Counted from the stretch's first letter, positions 1-10,100 are shown. The stretch is DNA of 64,000 bases from Afipia sp. P52-10 (GCF_000516555.1 NZ_AZSJ01000003.1:1435301-1499300); one strand, 5' to 3'. Notes: a model not told the origin generated them from the letters alone. Made by a program: numbers and translations.

Positions 1-875
1 ACAACCGCAATTCGCTGATGATGCAGATCGAGCGCAAGGACGGCAGCGTGCTGAACTGCATGACGATGCCGCTGCCCGATGGCGCGACGCTGCTCACGTT
101 CCAGGACGTCACCGACAGCGTGAACGTCGAACGCGCCTTGCGCGAACGCAACGAGGCGCTGGAGACCGCCGACCGGATGAAGGTCAACTTCGTTCATCAC
201 GTCTCCTACGAGCTGCGCTCGCCGCTCACCACCATCATCGGCTTCGCGCACTTCCTCAGCGATCCCGCGACCGGCCCGCTGACGCCGAAACAAAGCGAGT
301 ATCTCTCCTACATCACCGCGTCGACCAACGCGCTGCTGGCGATCATCAACAACATCCTCGATCTCGCCACCATCGATGCGGGTGCGATGTCGCTCAATCT
401 CGGAGCGGTCGATGTGCGCAAGGCGATCGACCAGGCCTCGGCGGGCGTGCAGGACCGGCTGCAGACCGACCGCATCACCCTCGATGTCGAGATCATCGGC
501 GCCGACGCGCCTTTCATCGCCGACGAGCGTCGCGTCGTGCAGGTGCTTTACAACCTGCTCGCCAACGCCGTCGGCTTCTCGCCGCACGACGGCCGGGTGG
601 TGCTGCGCGCCAGCCAGCATGGCGGCCGCACCATCTTCTCCGTCAGTGATCAGGGCCCCGGCATTCCACCCGAGAGCAAGGACAAGGTGTTCAACTGGTT
701 CGAGGCCAACGCCAACGGGTCGCGCCACCGCGGCGCCGGCCTCGGCCTCGCCCTGGTCCGCTCGTTCGTGGAGATGCATGGCGGACGCGTGAGCATCGAT
801 TCGGCCGTCGGACGCGGGACCACGGTGACCTGCGAATTCCCTGCCGAACCGCCGAACAGCGGCATCGACCCATGA
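1..875 (+). CDS. divL: DivL-like histidine-kinase-family protein (5' end cut off)
   Basis: The reading frame is open from the first base, so this is the C-terminal part of a longer sensor protein. Counting from an internal Met at position 18, it shows the end of a PAS-like region (about residues 1-40), a dimerisation helix with the H-box at about 57-75, and an HATPase_c domain with N-box (NLLANAV), G1 (DQGPGIP) and G2 (GAGLGLALV). The H-box reads VSYELRSPL: the phospho-accepting His is replaced by Tyr (codon 207-209). This substitution is the hallmark of DivL, the polar regulator that in Caulobacter binds DivK and modulates the CckA-CtrA pathway. The ATP-binding boxes look intact. The stop overlaps the next start as ATGA. 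The DivL assignment rests on the Tyr and on family similarity; the N-terminus is not visible. Confidence 0.8.
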   Translation, partial: NRNSLMMQIERKDGSVLNCMTMPLPDGATLLTFQDVTDSVNVERALRERNEALETADRMKVNFVHHVSYELRSPLTTIIGFAHFLSDPATGPLTPKQSEYLSYITASTNALLAIINNILDLATIDAGAMSLNLGAVDVRKAIDQASAGVQDRLQTDRITLDVEIIGADAPFIADERRVVQVLYNLLANAVGFSPHDGRVVLRASQHGGRTIFSVSDQGPGIPPESKDKVFNWFEANANGSRHRGAGLGLALVRSFVEMHGGRVSIDSAVGRGTTVTCEFPAEPPNSGIDP

Positions 876-2386
876 GCGCGACGCCGTTCTCCTTCACGAC
901 CGCGCTTGCAGGGGAAGCCGCAACGGCCGCCCTGATGGCTGACCTCGGCCTGTTGATCGGCGCCCGCGATACGATCACGCTCTCCGGCGACCTTGGTGCC
1001 GGCAAGACCACCGCGGCACGCGCCCTCATTCGCCATCTTGCGAACGATCCGATGCTGGAGGTGCCGAGCCCGACCTTCACGCTCGCTCAGAGCTACGAGC
1101 TGTCGATCCCGGTTCTTCACGTCGACCTCTACCGCGTCAACGATCCCGACGAATTGGAAGAGCTTGGCCTGGTGCCGTTCCCGGACCGGACGCTGGTGCT
1201 GCTCGAATGGCCCGACCGCGCCGCAAACCTGCTGCCGGAGGATCGGATCGACATCGCCTTCAGCCATAGCGACACCGCCGAGGCACGAACCGCGACGCTC
1301 ACCGGATATGGTTCAGCGGCGCAGACCGTCGAGCGGCTGGCGCGCCTTCGCGCCTTTCTCGAACGCTCCGGCGCGATCACGGCGACGCGGCAGCCGATGG
1401 CAGGCGACGCCTCGACCCGCTCCTATGCGCGGCTGCTCGCCGACGACCGCTCGACCATCCTGATGAACATGCCAGCCCGTTCCGACCCGCATCTGATCTA
1501 CAACGGCAAATCCTATCTCGCCGCGGTGCATCTCGCCGAGGACATCGTGCCGTTCGTCGCGATCGGCAACGGCCTGCACGCACGCGGTTTCTCGACCCCG
1601 CAAATCCTGCACACCGATCTCGATGCCGGCTTCCTGATCAGCGAGGATCTCGGATCCGACGGCGTCCTCGCCGGCACACCGCCGCTGCCGATCGAAGAGC
1701 GCTACCAGGCCGCCATCGACGCGCTGGTGGCGCTGCATCGGCAGCCGCTGCCGACGGCGCTGCCGGTCGAGGGGCGCGCGGACTACGTCATTCCATCGTT
1801 CGATGTGGACGCGATGCTGATCGAGGTCAGCCTGCTGCTCGACTGGTATCTGCCGCATCGTGGCGTCGCGGTGACCCGCGCGATACGCGAGAGCTTCGTC
1901 GATCTATGGCACGCGGTCCTGCAGCAGGCGCTGCGCGCGCCTGCGACCTGGGTGATCCGCGATTATCACTCGCCCAACCTGCTCTGGCTCGGCGCACGCG
2001 AGGGCATCGGCCGCGTCGGCATCATCGACTTCCAGGATGCGGTGCTCGGCCCGCACGCCTACGACGTCGCCTCGCTGGCGCAGGATACGCGCGCCGATGT
2101 CGCCGAAGCGCTGGAGCTTGCCCTCGTCTCGCACTACGTGCGCGGACGGCGGCAGGACGATCCTGGATTCGACGCGGCGGCCTTCGCGCAATCCTATGCG
2201 GCGATGTCGGCGCAGCGGAACACGCGGCTGCTCGGCGTGTTCGCCCGGCTCAATCGTCGCGACGGCAAGCCGCAATATCTGCGTCATCTGCCGCGCATCT
2301 GGGGTTATCTCAACCGCGCGCTGGCCCATCCGGCCCTGGCCGAGGTTCGCGCATGGACTGCCGCGAACGTGCCGCCGCCCGACTGA
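872..2386 (+). CDS. tsaE-amgK: Fused TsaE ATPase / AmgK-type sugar kinase
   Basis: A 504-residue two-domain protein. Residues 1 to about 150 are TsaE, the ATPase subunit of the tRNA t6A37 threonylcarbamoyl machinery, with Walker A GDLGAGKT (39-46) and the family motif PSPTFTL. From about 170 to the end is an aminoglycoside-phosphotransferase-fold kinase with a catalytic loop RDYHSPN (Asp364, Asn369) and a metal-binding IIDFQD. This half resembles AmgK, which phosphorylates MurNAc/GlcNAc at the anomeric carbon. MurU, the next enzyme of that recycling route, is encoded two genes downstream. The start overlaps the upstream stop by 4 nt. The fusion is widespread in Alphaproteobacteria; the sugar specificity is inferred from context. 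Confidence 0.9.
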   Translation: MSATPFSFTTALAGEAATAALMADLGLLIGARDTITLSGDLGAGKTTAARALIRHLANDPMLEVPSPTFTLAQSYELSIPVLHVDLYRVNDPDELEELGLVPFPDRTLVLLEWPDRAANLLPEDRIDIAFSHSDTAEARTATLTGYGSAAQTVERLARLRAFLERSGAITATRQPMAGDASTRSYARLLADDRSTILMNMPARSDPHLIYNGKSYLAAVHLAEDIVPFVAIGNGLHARGFSTPQILHTDLDAGFLISEDLGSDGVLAGTPPLPIEERYQAAIDALVALHRQPLPTALPVEGRADYVIPSFDVDAMLIEVSLLLDWYLPHRGVAVTRAIRESFVDLWHAVLQQALRAPATWVIRDYHSPNLLWLGAREGIGRVGIIDFQDAVLGPHAYDVASLAQDTRADVAEALELALVSHYVRGRRQDDPGFDAAAFAQSYAAMSAQRNTRLLGVFARLNRRDGKPQYLRHLPRIWGYLNRALAHPALAEVRAWTAANVPPPD

Positions 2387-2526
2387 GCCGCCGCCGCAAC
2401 CCCAGCGCGAGGCCGGCCCTCTTTACCCCTTGTTAGCCTCCGGCCGAATACTCTGGCCGGGCATCCGTGCCGAGATCAGGGACCGCTGCCGGATCCGCAG
2501 AGGTTCGTGGGCGAGGGGAAGAAAAG

Positions 2527-2844
2527 ATGGCCTCAGAACGCAACAAGGGCGAGCGCGTCAGCTTCGAGCGCGGCATCAGCGCGCACATGATGGGCATCGA
2601 CGGCACATGGCGGCGCAACTGCGTAATGGAGGAAATCTCCGAAACCGGAACACGGCTGACGGTCGAGGGCTCGGTCGAGGGGCTGAACCTGAAGGAGTTC
2701 TTCCTGTTGCTGTCGTCCACCGGACTCGCCTATCGTCGCTGCGAGCTTGCCTGGGTCAATGGCGATCAGGTCGGCGCCACATTCTTGAAGCAGTCCGACA
2801 AGAAGAAGAACCGCCGCGCCAACGGACAATCCGTCGACGCATGA
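2527..2844 (+). CDS. Small PilZ-like protein
   Basis: A 105-residue protein starting at the ATG preceded by GAGGGGA with 7 nt spacing; a longer frame from 2467 has no such site. It has a PilZ-like layout: an Arg-rich start (ERVSFERG), a TWRRNC segment, and EISETGTRL in the place of the family's (D/N)xSxxG motif. The two Arg are separated by four residues rather than three, and the acidic position is Glu, so c-di-GMP binding is uncertain. The tail is Lys/Arg-rich and polar, with no signal peptide or membrane segment. It lies between the AmgK and MurU genes on the same strand, perhaps in one transcript. It could be a receptor or a degenerate PilZ with another role. Confidence 0.7.
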   Translation: MASERNKGERVSFERGISAHMMGIDGTWRRNCVMEEISETGTRLTVEGSVEGLNLKEFFLLLSSTGLAYRRCELAWVNGDQVGATFLKQSDKKKNRRANGQSVDA

Positions 2845-3010
2845 GTCCCGTACCGGACTCCGCGTCTCGCGTTCGGCTCATCCGCCATCACCCCGGCCTG
2901 CCTGTCTTAGCGGTGTAACAATGCGCGATTATCCGGGCGAGGTTGGAACCACGCCTGGCAGACCCATGCAACTTCATCTACACTCGCGCAACATCGAGAT
3001 GATTCCTTCA

Positions 3011-3733
3011 ATGCCGGCGAAACCGACATCCGCCATGGTGCTTGCCGCAGGTCTTGGACTGCGCATGCGGCCGATTACCGCGAAAATTCCGAAGCCGCTG
3101 GTGCAGGTGGCCGGAAAGACGCTGCTCGACCATGTGCTCGACAAGGTCGCGGAAACCGGCGTCGAGCAGACGGTCGTCAACATCCATTACCTGCCCGACC
3201 AGATCATCCGCCATCTTGCCGGCCGCAAGCACCCGCGGATCGTGATTTCCGACGAGCGCGACGAAATCCTCGGCACCGGCGGCGGCGTGGTGAAGGCACT
3301 GCCGCTGCTCGGCGATGCGCCGTTCTACCATCTCAATGCCGATACGCTCTGGATCGATGGCGTGCGGCCGAATCTGCTGCGGCTGGCGGAAACCTTCGAT
3401 CCGGCGCGGATGGACATGCTGATGCTGATGGCGCCGACGGCCACGAGCATCGGCTATGACGGACGCGGCGACTACACGATGGCGACCGACGGCACGCTGC
3501 ACAAGCGCAAGGAAAGCCAGATCGCGCCGTTCGTTTACGCCGGTGCGGCGATCATTTCGCCGAAGCTGTTCGCGGGAGCACCAAGGGGCGAGTTCGGCTT
3601 GCCCGACCTGTTCGCCACGGCCGAGGCCGCCGGCCGCCTGTACGGCCTGCGGCTCGAGGGAACCTGGATGCATGTCGGAACGCCCGACGCCATCGGCGCG
3701 GCCGAACGCGCGATGCTCGCAAGCGTCGCCTAA
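3011..3733 (+). CDS. murU: MurU-type sugar-1-phosphate nucleotidyltransferase
   Basis: About 240 residues with the nucleotidyltransferase signature AAGLGLRMRP and PKPLVQVAGK near the N-terminus, GTGGGVVKAL near residue 90, and a C-terminal THVG-like turn (WMHVGTPDAI). MurU makes UDP-MurNAc from MurNAc-1-phosphate and UTP, which lets cells reuse peptidoglycan sugars without the MurA step. The AmgK-like kinase two genes upstream would supply its substrate. I chose the Met at 3011 because the conserved domain starts 8 residues later; Met at 2999 is equally in frame, and a further upstream frame to 2921 looks non-coding. Other NTP-transferase specificities (hexose-1-P, mannose-1-P) cannot be excluded from sequence alone. 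A palindromic repeat begins at its stop codon. Confidence 0.85.
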   Translation: MPAKPTSAMVLAAGLGLRMRPITAKIPKPLVQVAGKTLLDHVLDKVAETGVEQTVVNIHYLPDQIIRHLAGRKHPRIVISDERDEILGTGGGVVKALPLLGDAPFYHLNADTLWIDGVRPNLLRLAETFDPARMDMLMLMAPTATSIGYDGRGDYTMATDGTLHKRKESQIAPFVYAGAAIISPKLFAGAPRGEFGLPDLFATAEAAGRLYGLRLEGTWMHVGTPDAIGAAERAMLASVA

Positions 3734-3790
3734 AGCATGATCCGGGAAACCGGGAAGCGGTTTTCCGAAGAGACCATGCTTAAACAATGA
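3731..3790 (+). repeat. Palindromic intergenic repeat (copy 1), starting at the murU stop
   Basis: AGCATG at 3734-3739 is the reverse complement of CATGCT at 3775-3780. Inside, CGGGAAACCG pairs with CGGTTTTCCG with one mismatch, so the whole unit folds into a long hairpin. The TAA stop of murU is the first codon of the repeat. A shorter, degenerate relative lies at 58067-58110 on the other strand, also beginning at a stop codon. I recall sequences of this type being abundant in Bradyrhizobium and Rhodopseudomonas intergenic regions; that is memory, not a search result. Confidence 0.75.
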
Positions 3791-3794
3791 GCCA

Positions 3795-3840
3795 AAGCGC
3801 GAGAATGATTCATCCAAATCTCCTCGCGCTTCAGTCTTTT
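3795..3840 (+). terminator. Hairpin with short T tract downstream of murU
   Basis: AAGCGCGAG (3795-3803) and CTCGCGCTT (3823-3831) are a perfect 9-bp inverted repeat with a 19-nt loop, followed by CAGTCTTTT. It may end the divL-murU transcript. It is contiguous with the palindromic repeat and may be part of the same element. Confidence 0.6.
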
Positions 3841-4014
3841 CGGGTTCTAATTGGCTGAGAGCCAAACCTTATCCGTCTGGTGTCGGCACCTGCCTCCAGC
3901 GCGCCGAAACCAACGCGAAAGCAGCTTCCGAAGCCGCTTGTCCGATCCCGCTGCAAGCTCGTCAGCCCCGGTTGATTTCCATATGATGCGGCCGCCTTTT
4001 GAGTCGGACCGCGT

Positions 4015-7000
4015 ATGCACGTTTTCACTGTTCCAGCCTCGGCCCCGTTTCTGCGTACGGTGATCGCCGCGCTGATCGACGGCGAGCTCGTCCGTGGCTT
4101 CGAGGCCCGCAGCAATCCGGAGCGGCTGGCGGAGGCGACGATCTACCTGCCGACGCGACGGGCGATGCGGCTTGCCCGCGACGTATTCCTCGACGTGTTG
4201 CAGACCGACGCGGCGATCCTGCCGCGGCTGGTGGCGCTCGGCGACATCGACGAGGATGAGCTGATCTTTGCGCAGGCTGCCTCGAATGCACCGGCAACCG
4301 CGCTGCAGCTGCCGCCCGCCGTCGACGCCTTCGAACGGCGGTTGACGCTGGCGCAACTCGTCGCCGCCTGGGCCGCACGGCTGAAGCCGGTCGCCCCCCA
4401 CACCACGCCGCTGGTGGTGAGCGGACCGGCATCGGCGCTGGCGCTCGCCGACGAACTGGCGCGGCTGATGGACGACATGCAGACGCGCGGCGTCTCCTGG
4501 GAGGCGCTCGATACGCTCGTCCCCGACACCTACGATACCTATTGGCAGCTCACGCTCGATTTCCTCAAGATCGCGCGACAGGCTTGGCCCGCATACCTCT
4601 CCGAAATCGATCGGATCGAGCCGTTCGCGCGGCGCGACCGGCTGATCCTCGCCGAGGCCGAACGGTTGAAAACCCAGCATCGCGGTCCGGTCGTCGCAGC
4701 GGGCTCGACCGGATCGATGCCCTCCACGGCGACGTTTCTCACCGCGATCGCACGGCTGCCGAATGGCGCCGTGGTGCTGCCCGGCCTCGATACCGATCTC
4801 GACGAAGCCTCCTGGCAATCGATCGGCGGCATCGCGGATGCGACGGGAGGCTACAGCGCCCATCCCGCCCAGGGCCATCCGCAATACGCGCTGCATATGC
4901 TGCTCAAGCAGTTCGGCATCGCGCGCAGTCAGGTTCGCGCGCTTGCGTCGCCGGCGGAGCACGGCCGCGAATTGCTGCTGTCCGAAGTGATGCGGCCGGC
5001 GGATTCCACCGCCCAATGGCAGGCGCGGCTTGCAGCGCCGGAGGTCGCGAGCCGGATCGACCGCGCGCTCGACCGGGTCGCGGTGATCGAGGCCGCCAAT
5101 CCGGAGATGGAGGCGCTGGCCATCGCCATCGCCATGCGCGAGGCCGACCATGACGGCCTGACCACGGCGCTGGTGACGCCGGACCGGGCACTGGCGCGGC
5201 GCGTCCTCGCCGCGTTGGAGCGCTGGAAACTGGTCTGCAACGATTCCGGCGGCGACCCGCTGACCGATACGCCGGCCGGCCTGTTCGCACGGCTGATCGC
5301 TGTCGCGATCGCCGAGCAGCTCGCGCCCGCCGACCTGCTGGCCCTGCTGAAACACCCATTGCTGACGCTCGGCCGCACCAGCGACGCCTTGAAAGCTTGC
5401 GTCGACGATCTCGAACTGCTGCTGCTGCGCGGCACGCGGCCGCTGGCGGGCATTGCCGGCTTGCGGAGCAGCCTCGATCTCGTTTGCGGCGAGATCGCCA
5501 AGCTGCGTCGTGGCGAGCCCTCGCTGCTGCATCGCTCCGAGCTTCGTGCGCAGGTATCCGATGCGCGGATCGACGCTGTGCGCCGTCTGATCGACGATCT
5601 GGCGGGCGCGCTCGCTCCCATGGCCAGCCTCGATCACCGCAAGTCCCACGATATCGCCGTCCTCGCCCACGCCCATCGCGAAACCGCGGCGCTCCTGTCG
5701 CGCGACGCGCAAGACGTCGCGCGTGTCTTCACCGGCCCGGACGGCGCGGCCCTGCTCGCCGCTTTCGACGAAGCCTCCGCAACGGGCGCGCATGGGCGGC
5801 TCAGCGCACGGCTCGACGAATATCCCGACGTGCTGCAGACCGCGTTCTCAAGCCGCATCGTCCGCCGCGCCGAACTGCCCTTCGCCCGGCTGCACATCTA
5901 CGGCCAGCTCGAAGCGCGCCTGACGCAATGCGATCGCGTCATCCTGGGCGGGCTGACCGAGACGGTGTGGCCGCCCGACCCGCGCAATGACCCCTGGCTG
6001 TCGCGGCCCATGCGCTATCAGATCAACCTCGATCTGCCTGAGCGCCGGATCGGCCTGTCCGCGCACGATTTCGTGCAGTTGATGGGAGCGCCGGAGGTGA
6101 TCCTGACCCACGCGGCCAAAGTCGGCGGCGCACCGGCTGTTGCCTCGCGCTTCCTGCACCGGCTCGAAGCCGTTGCGGGCGCTACCCGATGGGCCGCGCT
6201 CCGCGCCCGCGGCGACGTCTATCTGCGCCATGCGGAAGACCTCGATCGACCACGTACGCCGCCGAAGCCGATCGCACAGCCGGCACCGAAGCCGCCGCGC
6301 GACGCGCGGCCGACGGCGCTCTCCGTCACCGAGATCGAAGACTGGCTGCGCGATCCCTACACGATTTACGCACGGCACATCCTCAAGCTCAGCCCGCTCG
6401 ACCCGGTGGACATGCCGCTGTCCGCCGCCGACCGCGGCTCGGCGATCCACAATGCGCTCGGCGAATTCACGCAAGCCTTTCCAGACGCGCTGCCTGACGA
6501 CGCCGGACGCTTGCTGCGCGAGATTGGCGAAAGGCATTTCGCGCCGCTGATGGAACGGCCGGAGGCGCGCGCGCTGTGGTGGCCGCGCTACCTCCGCATC
6601 GCCGCCTGGTTCGCCGATTGGGAAACGACCCGCCGCGACAACCTCGCGACCATCGCGGCCGAGAGCTACGGCTCGATCGTGCTGCCGGCGGACGGACGCA
6701 GCTTCCGCCTCACCGCCCGCGCCGATCGCATCGAGACCCTGCGCGACGGCCGCTTCGCCATCCTCGATTACAAGACCGGCGCACCACCCACCGGCAAGCA
6801 GGTGCGGCTTGGCCTGTCGCCGCAACTTACGTTGACGGCTGCGATACTGCGTGACGGCGGGTTCACCGACATTGCCGCAGGCGCCTCGGTTGCCGAGCTG
6901 CTTTATGTGCGGCTCTCCGGAAACAACCCGGCCGGCGAGGTGCCGCCGCTCAAACTCAGCCACACCCGACGCGCCGAAGATGCGATTCCACCCGACCATG

Positions 7001-7167
7001 CGGCCGACGAAGCGCGGCAGAAGCTGCAGGCGCTGATCCTGGCGTTCGAGAACGACGAGCAGCCCTACCATCCGCTGGTGCTATCGATGTGGTCGCGACG
7101 TTACGGCACCTACGACGATCTCGCGCGCATCAAGGAGTGGTCGTCCGGACGCGAGGATGAGCCATGA
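4015..7167 (+). CDS. addB: AddB subunit of the AddAB double-strand-break repair helicase-nuclease
   Basis: A 1050-residue protein, the usual length for alphaproteobacterial AddB. AddAB resects broken DNA ends and loads RecA. The N-terminal half is an inactivated helicase-like region (LPTRRAMRLAR near residue 43 in place of a clear Walker A). The C-terminal quarter (about 765-1000) is a RecB-family nuclease domain with ALSVTEIEDWLRDPY at its start and the catalytic ILDYKTG (Asp918, Lys920). The start is the ATG at 4015; no strong Shine-Dalgarno is visible. The stop overlaps addA as ATGA, so the two subunits are probably translated together. Confidence 0.95.
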   Translation: MHVFTVPASAPFLRTVIAALIDGELVRGFEARSNPERLAEATIYLPTRRAMRLARDVFLDVLQTDAAILPRLVALGDIDEDELIFAQAASNAPATALQLPPAVDAFERRLTLAQLVAAWAARLKPVAPHTTPLVVSGPASALALADELARLMDDMQTRGVSWEALDTLVPDTYDTYWQLTLDFLKIARQAWPAYLSEIDRIEPFARRDRLILAEAERLKTQHRGPVVAAGSTGSMPSTATFLTAIARLPNGAVVLPGLDTDLDEASWQSIGGIADATGGYSAHPAQGHPQYALHMLLKQFGIARSQVRALASPAEHGRELLLSEVMRPADSTAQWQARLAAPEVASRIDRALDRVAVIEAANPEMEALAIAIAMREADHDGLTTALVTPDRALARRVLAALERWKLVCNDSGGDPLTDTPAGLFARLIAVAIAEQLAPADLLALLKHPLLTLGRTSDALKACVDDLELLLLRGTRPLAGIAGLRSSLDLVCGEIAKLRRGEPSLLHRSELRAQVSDARIDAVRRLIDDLAGALAPMASLDHRKSHDIAVLAHAHRETAALLSRDAQDVARVFTGPDGAALLAAFDEASATGAHGRLSARLDEYPDVLQTAFSSRIVRRAELPFARLHIYGQLEARLTQCDRVILGGLTETVWPPDPRNDPWLSRPMRYQINLDLPERRIGLSAHDFVQLMGAPEVILTHAAKVGGAPAVASRFLHRLEAVAGATRWAALRARGDVYLRHAEDLDRPRTPPKPIAQPAPKPPRDARPTALSVTEIEDWLRDPYTIYARHILKLSPLDPVDMPLSAADRGSAIHNALGEFTQAFPDALPDDAGRLLREIGERHFAPLMERPEARALWWPRYLRIAAWFADWETTRRDNLATIAAESYGSIVLPADGRSFRLTARADRIETLRDGRFAILDYKTGAPPTGKQVRLGLSPQLTLTAAILRDGGFTDIAAGASVAELLYVRLSGNNPAGEVPPLKLSHTRRAEDAIPPDHAADEARQKLQALILAFENDEQPYHPLVLSMWSRRYGTYDDLARIKEWSSGREDEP

Positions 7168-10100
7168 GCGCGCTGCGCCAAATCCCCGACGCGATCCGCG
7201 AGACGCAAGCCCGCGCCTCCGATCCCGCCGTGTCCGCGTTCGTCTCCGCCAACGCCGGCGCAGGCAAGACGCACGTGCTGGTGCAGCGCGTGATCCGCCT
7301 GCTGCTGCAGGGCACCGAGCCGGAGCGCATCCTCTGCATCACCTTCACCAAGGCGGCTGCCGCCAACATGGCGCAGCGCGTGTTCGAGAAGCTCGGCGAG
7401 TGGGTGACCCTCGACGACACCAAGCTGAACGCCGCCTTGCGCGAATCCGGCATCCGCCACCCGACCGCGGCAACCCGCAACGATGCCCGGAAACTGTTCG
7501 CCCGCGCGCTGGAAACACCCGGCGGACTGAAGGTGCAAACCATCCACGCGCTCTGCACGCGGCTGCTGCAGCAGTTTCCGTTCGAGGCCAACGTGCCGGC
7601 GCGCTTCAGCGTGCTGGACGACCGCGACCAGATGGAAATGCTGGAGCGCGGCAGCCTCGCGATCCTGCTCGAGGCCGCCGCCAATCCCGACAGCGCCACA
7701 GGTCGCGCGCTGCTGATGGCGATGACCAGCGCCGCCGACGTGACGCTGCGCGACGTGGTGCGCGAAGCCTGCCTCAGCCGCGATCAGTTCATGGCCTGGA
7801 TCGAGCAGTCCGGCGGTGTCGAGCGTGCCCTGGCAAGCCTGTCGCAGACGCTGGGTCTCGCGCCTGACGACCGGCTCGACGACATCGAGCAGGAAATCAT
7901 CGACGGGCCGCACCTGCCGAGCGCGGAGTGGCCCGCGATTGCAGCCGCTTTCGAAAGAGGAACGGCAAACGACCGCAAGCAGGGCGCCCGCCTGCGCGAA
8001 GCCGTTGCGGCTTCGGGCGCTGTGCGTCTCGACGCCTATCTGTCCGTCTTCCTGACCGGCGACAACGACTTCCGCAAATCGATCCTCACCGCAACGCTGG
8101 CGAAGTCACAGCCCGGCCTCGCCGCTGCACTCGAGCGCGAAGCGGACCGCCTGGCCGGACTGCTCGACCGGCGCCGCGCCGCCATCATGCGCGACCGCAC
8201 CGCCGCGCTGGTGACGATCGCCGCCAGCGTCGCCGACCACTATCGCCGCGAGAAGCAGGAGCGCGGCCTGCTCGACTACGACGATCTGATCGACAAGACG
8301 TTGACCATGCTGTCGGACGCCGGCGCCGGCTGGGTGCATTACAAGCTCGACCGCGGCGTCGATCATGTGCTGATCGACGAGGCGCAGGACACGAGCCCAA
8401 AGCAGTGGGAGATCATCTCCCGTCTGGTGGCCGACTTCACCGCCGGCAGCGGCGCCCGCGAAGGCGTCAAGCGCACGATCTTCGCCGTGGGTGACGAGAA
8501 ACAGTCGATCTTTTCGTTTCAGGGCGCGGCACCCCACGAGTTCGACGAGCGGCGGCGCGACTTCCAGCGCAAGTTCGAAGCCGCCGAACTGCGCTTCGAC
8601 CCGATCTCCTTCACCTACTCGTTCCGCTCCGGCGTCAGCGTGCTGAAGTCCGTGGAAAGCGTGTTCAGCGCGCAGACAACCTATCGCAGCATCACCTCCG
8701 ATAGCCAGGGCATGCCGCCGCACATGGCGCTCAGCGACGCCCCGCCGAGCATCGTCGATCTCTGGGAGCTGCAGGAAGCGGAGGAACGGCCAGAGATCGA
8801 AGGCTGGCGCGCGCCATTCGATGCGGTGGCGGAGACCAGCCCCGATGTGCGACTGGCGCAGCGGATGGCGAACGAGATCAAGACGCTGATCGCCGGTCAT
8901 GAACCGACCGGACGCAGCGGGGCCCAGCGGCCGTTGCGCGCCGGCGACATCCTGATCCTGGTGCGGCGGCGCGGGAAACTGTTCGACTCGGTGATCCTGG
9001 CGCTGAAACATGCCGGCATTCCGGTCGCAGGCGCCGACCGACTGAAGCTGACCGAGCACATCGCGATCATCGACCTGATGAACCTCGCCGACGCGATCCT
9101 GCTACCCACCGACGACCTCGCCCTTGCGGTGGCGTTGAAGAGTCCGATTTTTGGCCTGAGCGAGGAGCAGCTCTTCACCCTGGCGCATCGACGCGAGGGG
9201 ACGCTGCGCGCAGCGCTGGAGAAGCATGCGCGCACCGACTCCACCTTCGCCCACGCATTCGCTCTTCTGCAGCGCTGCGAGGCGCGCGCCGCCCACGGCA
9301 CGCCATTCGACTTCTACGCCTGGCTGCTCGGCAGCGAAGGCGGCCGGGCGAGAATCTTTCAACGCCTCAACCACGAACCGAGTGACGCGCTCGACGAATT
9401 CCTCGAACTCGCGTTGAACTACGAGCGGCGCACAGCGGCTTCGCTCCAGGGGTTCATGGCCTGGCTGCGTGCGGCCGAAACCGAGATCAAGCGCGACATG
9501 GAGATGGTGCGCGACGAAGTGCGGGTGATGACCGTGCACGGCGCGAAGGGATTGGAGGCGCCGGTGGTGTTCCTGATGGACACCACCTCGTCGCCGACCG
9601 ACACGCGCCGCCTCAACCTGATCAAGCTGCCGAACGGCTGCGTCGTCTGGGGCGGCAGGAAGGCCGATGATCCACCTGCGGCGGTGACGGCGCGCCAGCA
9701 GATGCTGCAGGATACGGAAGACGAGTATCGGCGCCTGCTGTATGTGGCCATGACACGCGCGGCCGAGCGATTGATCGTCGGCGGCGTCAAGCCGGGCAAC
9801 CGAAACGACGTCCGCAGCGGCTCCTGGTATGACCTGGTGGCCAACGGCCTCGGCAACGCCGACGTCATCGGACTGGTCGAGCAGACCCTTCAGACCAGAG
9901 ACGGACCGGTCCGCCGCTATGCACGCCCCGAGGACATGCTGGCGCCGCTGCGGAGCGCGGCCGCGCAGGCGAGCCTCCCGTTGCAACCGCCGCCACCCGC
10001 CTGGTTGCAGCAGCCCTCGGCTGCGGCAAAGCCCGCGTTCGAATTCCGCCGCCCGTCCGATGCCGACGATGCGGACGATCGCTTCGACCGCAGCCTGACC

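Noticed and set aside
3731-3840. Possible insertion-sequence end
   Set aside because: There is no transposase or target-site duplication; the palindromes look like a small repeat family.
3847-5793. A 648-codon minus-strand open frame opposite addB
   Set aside because: It is Arg/Gln/Gly-rich without any domain, typical of antisense frames in GC-rich coding DNA; the plus-strand AddB frame is well conserved.
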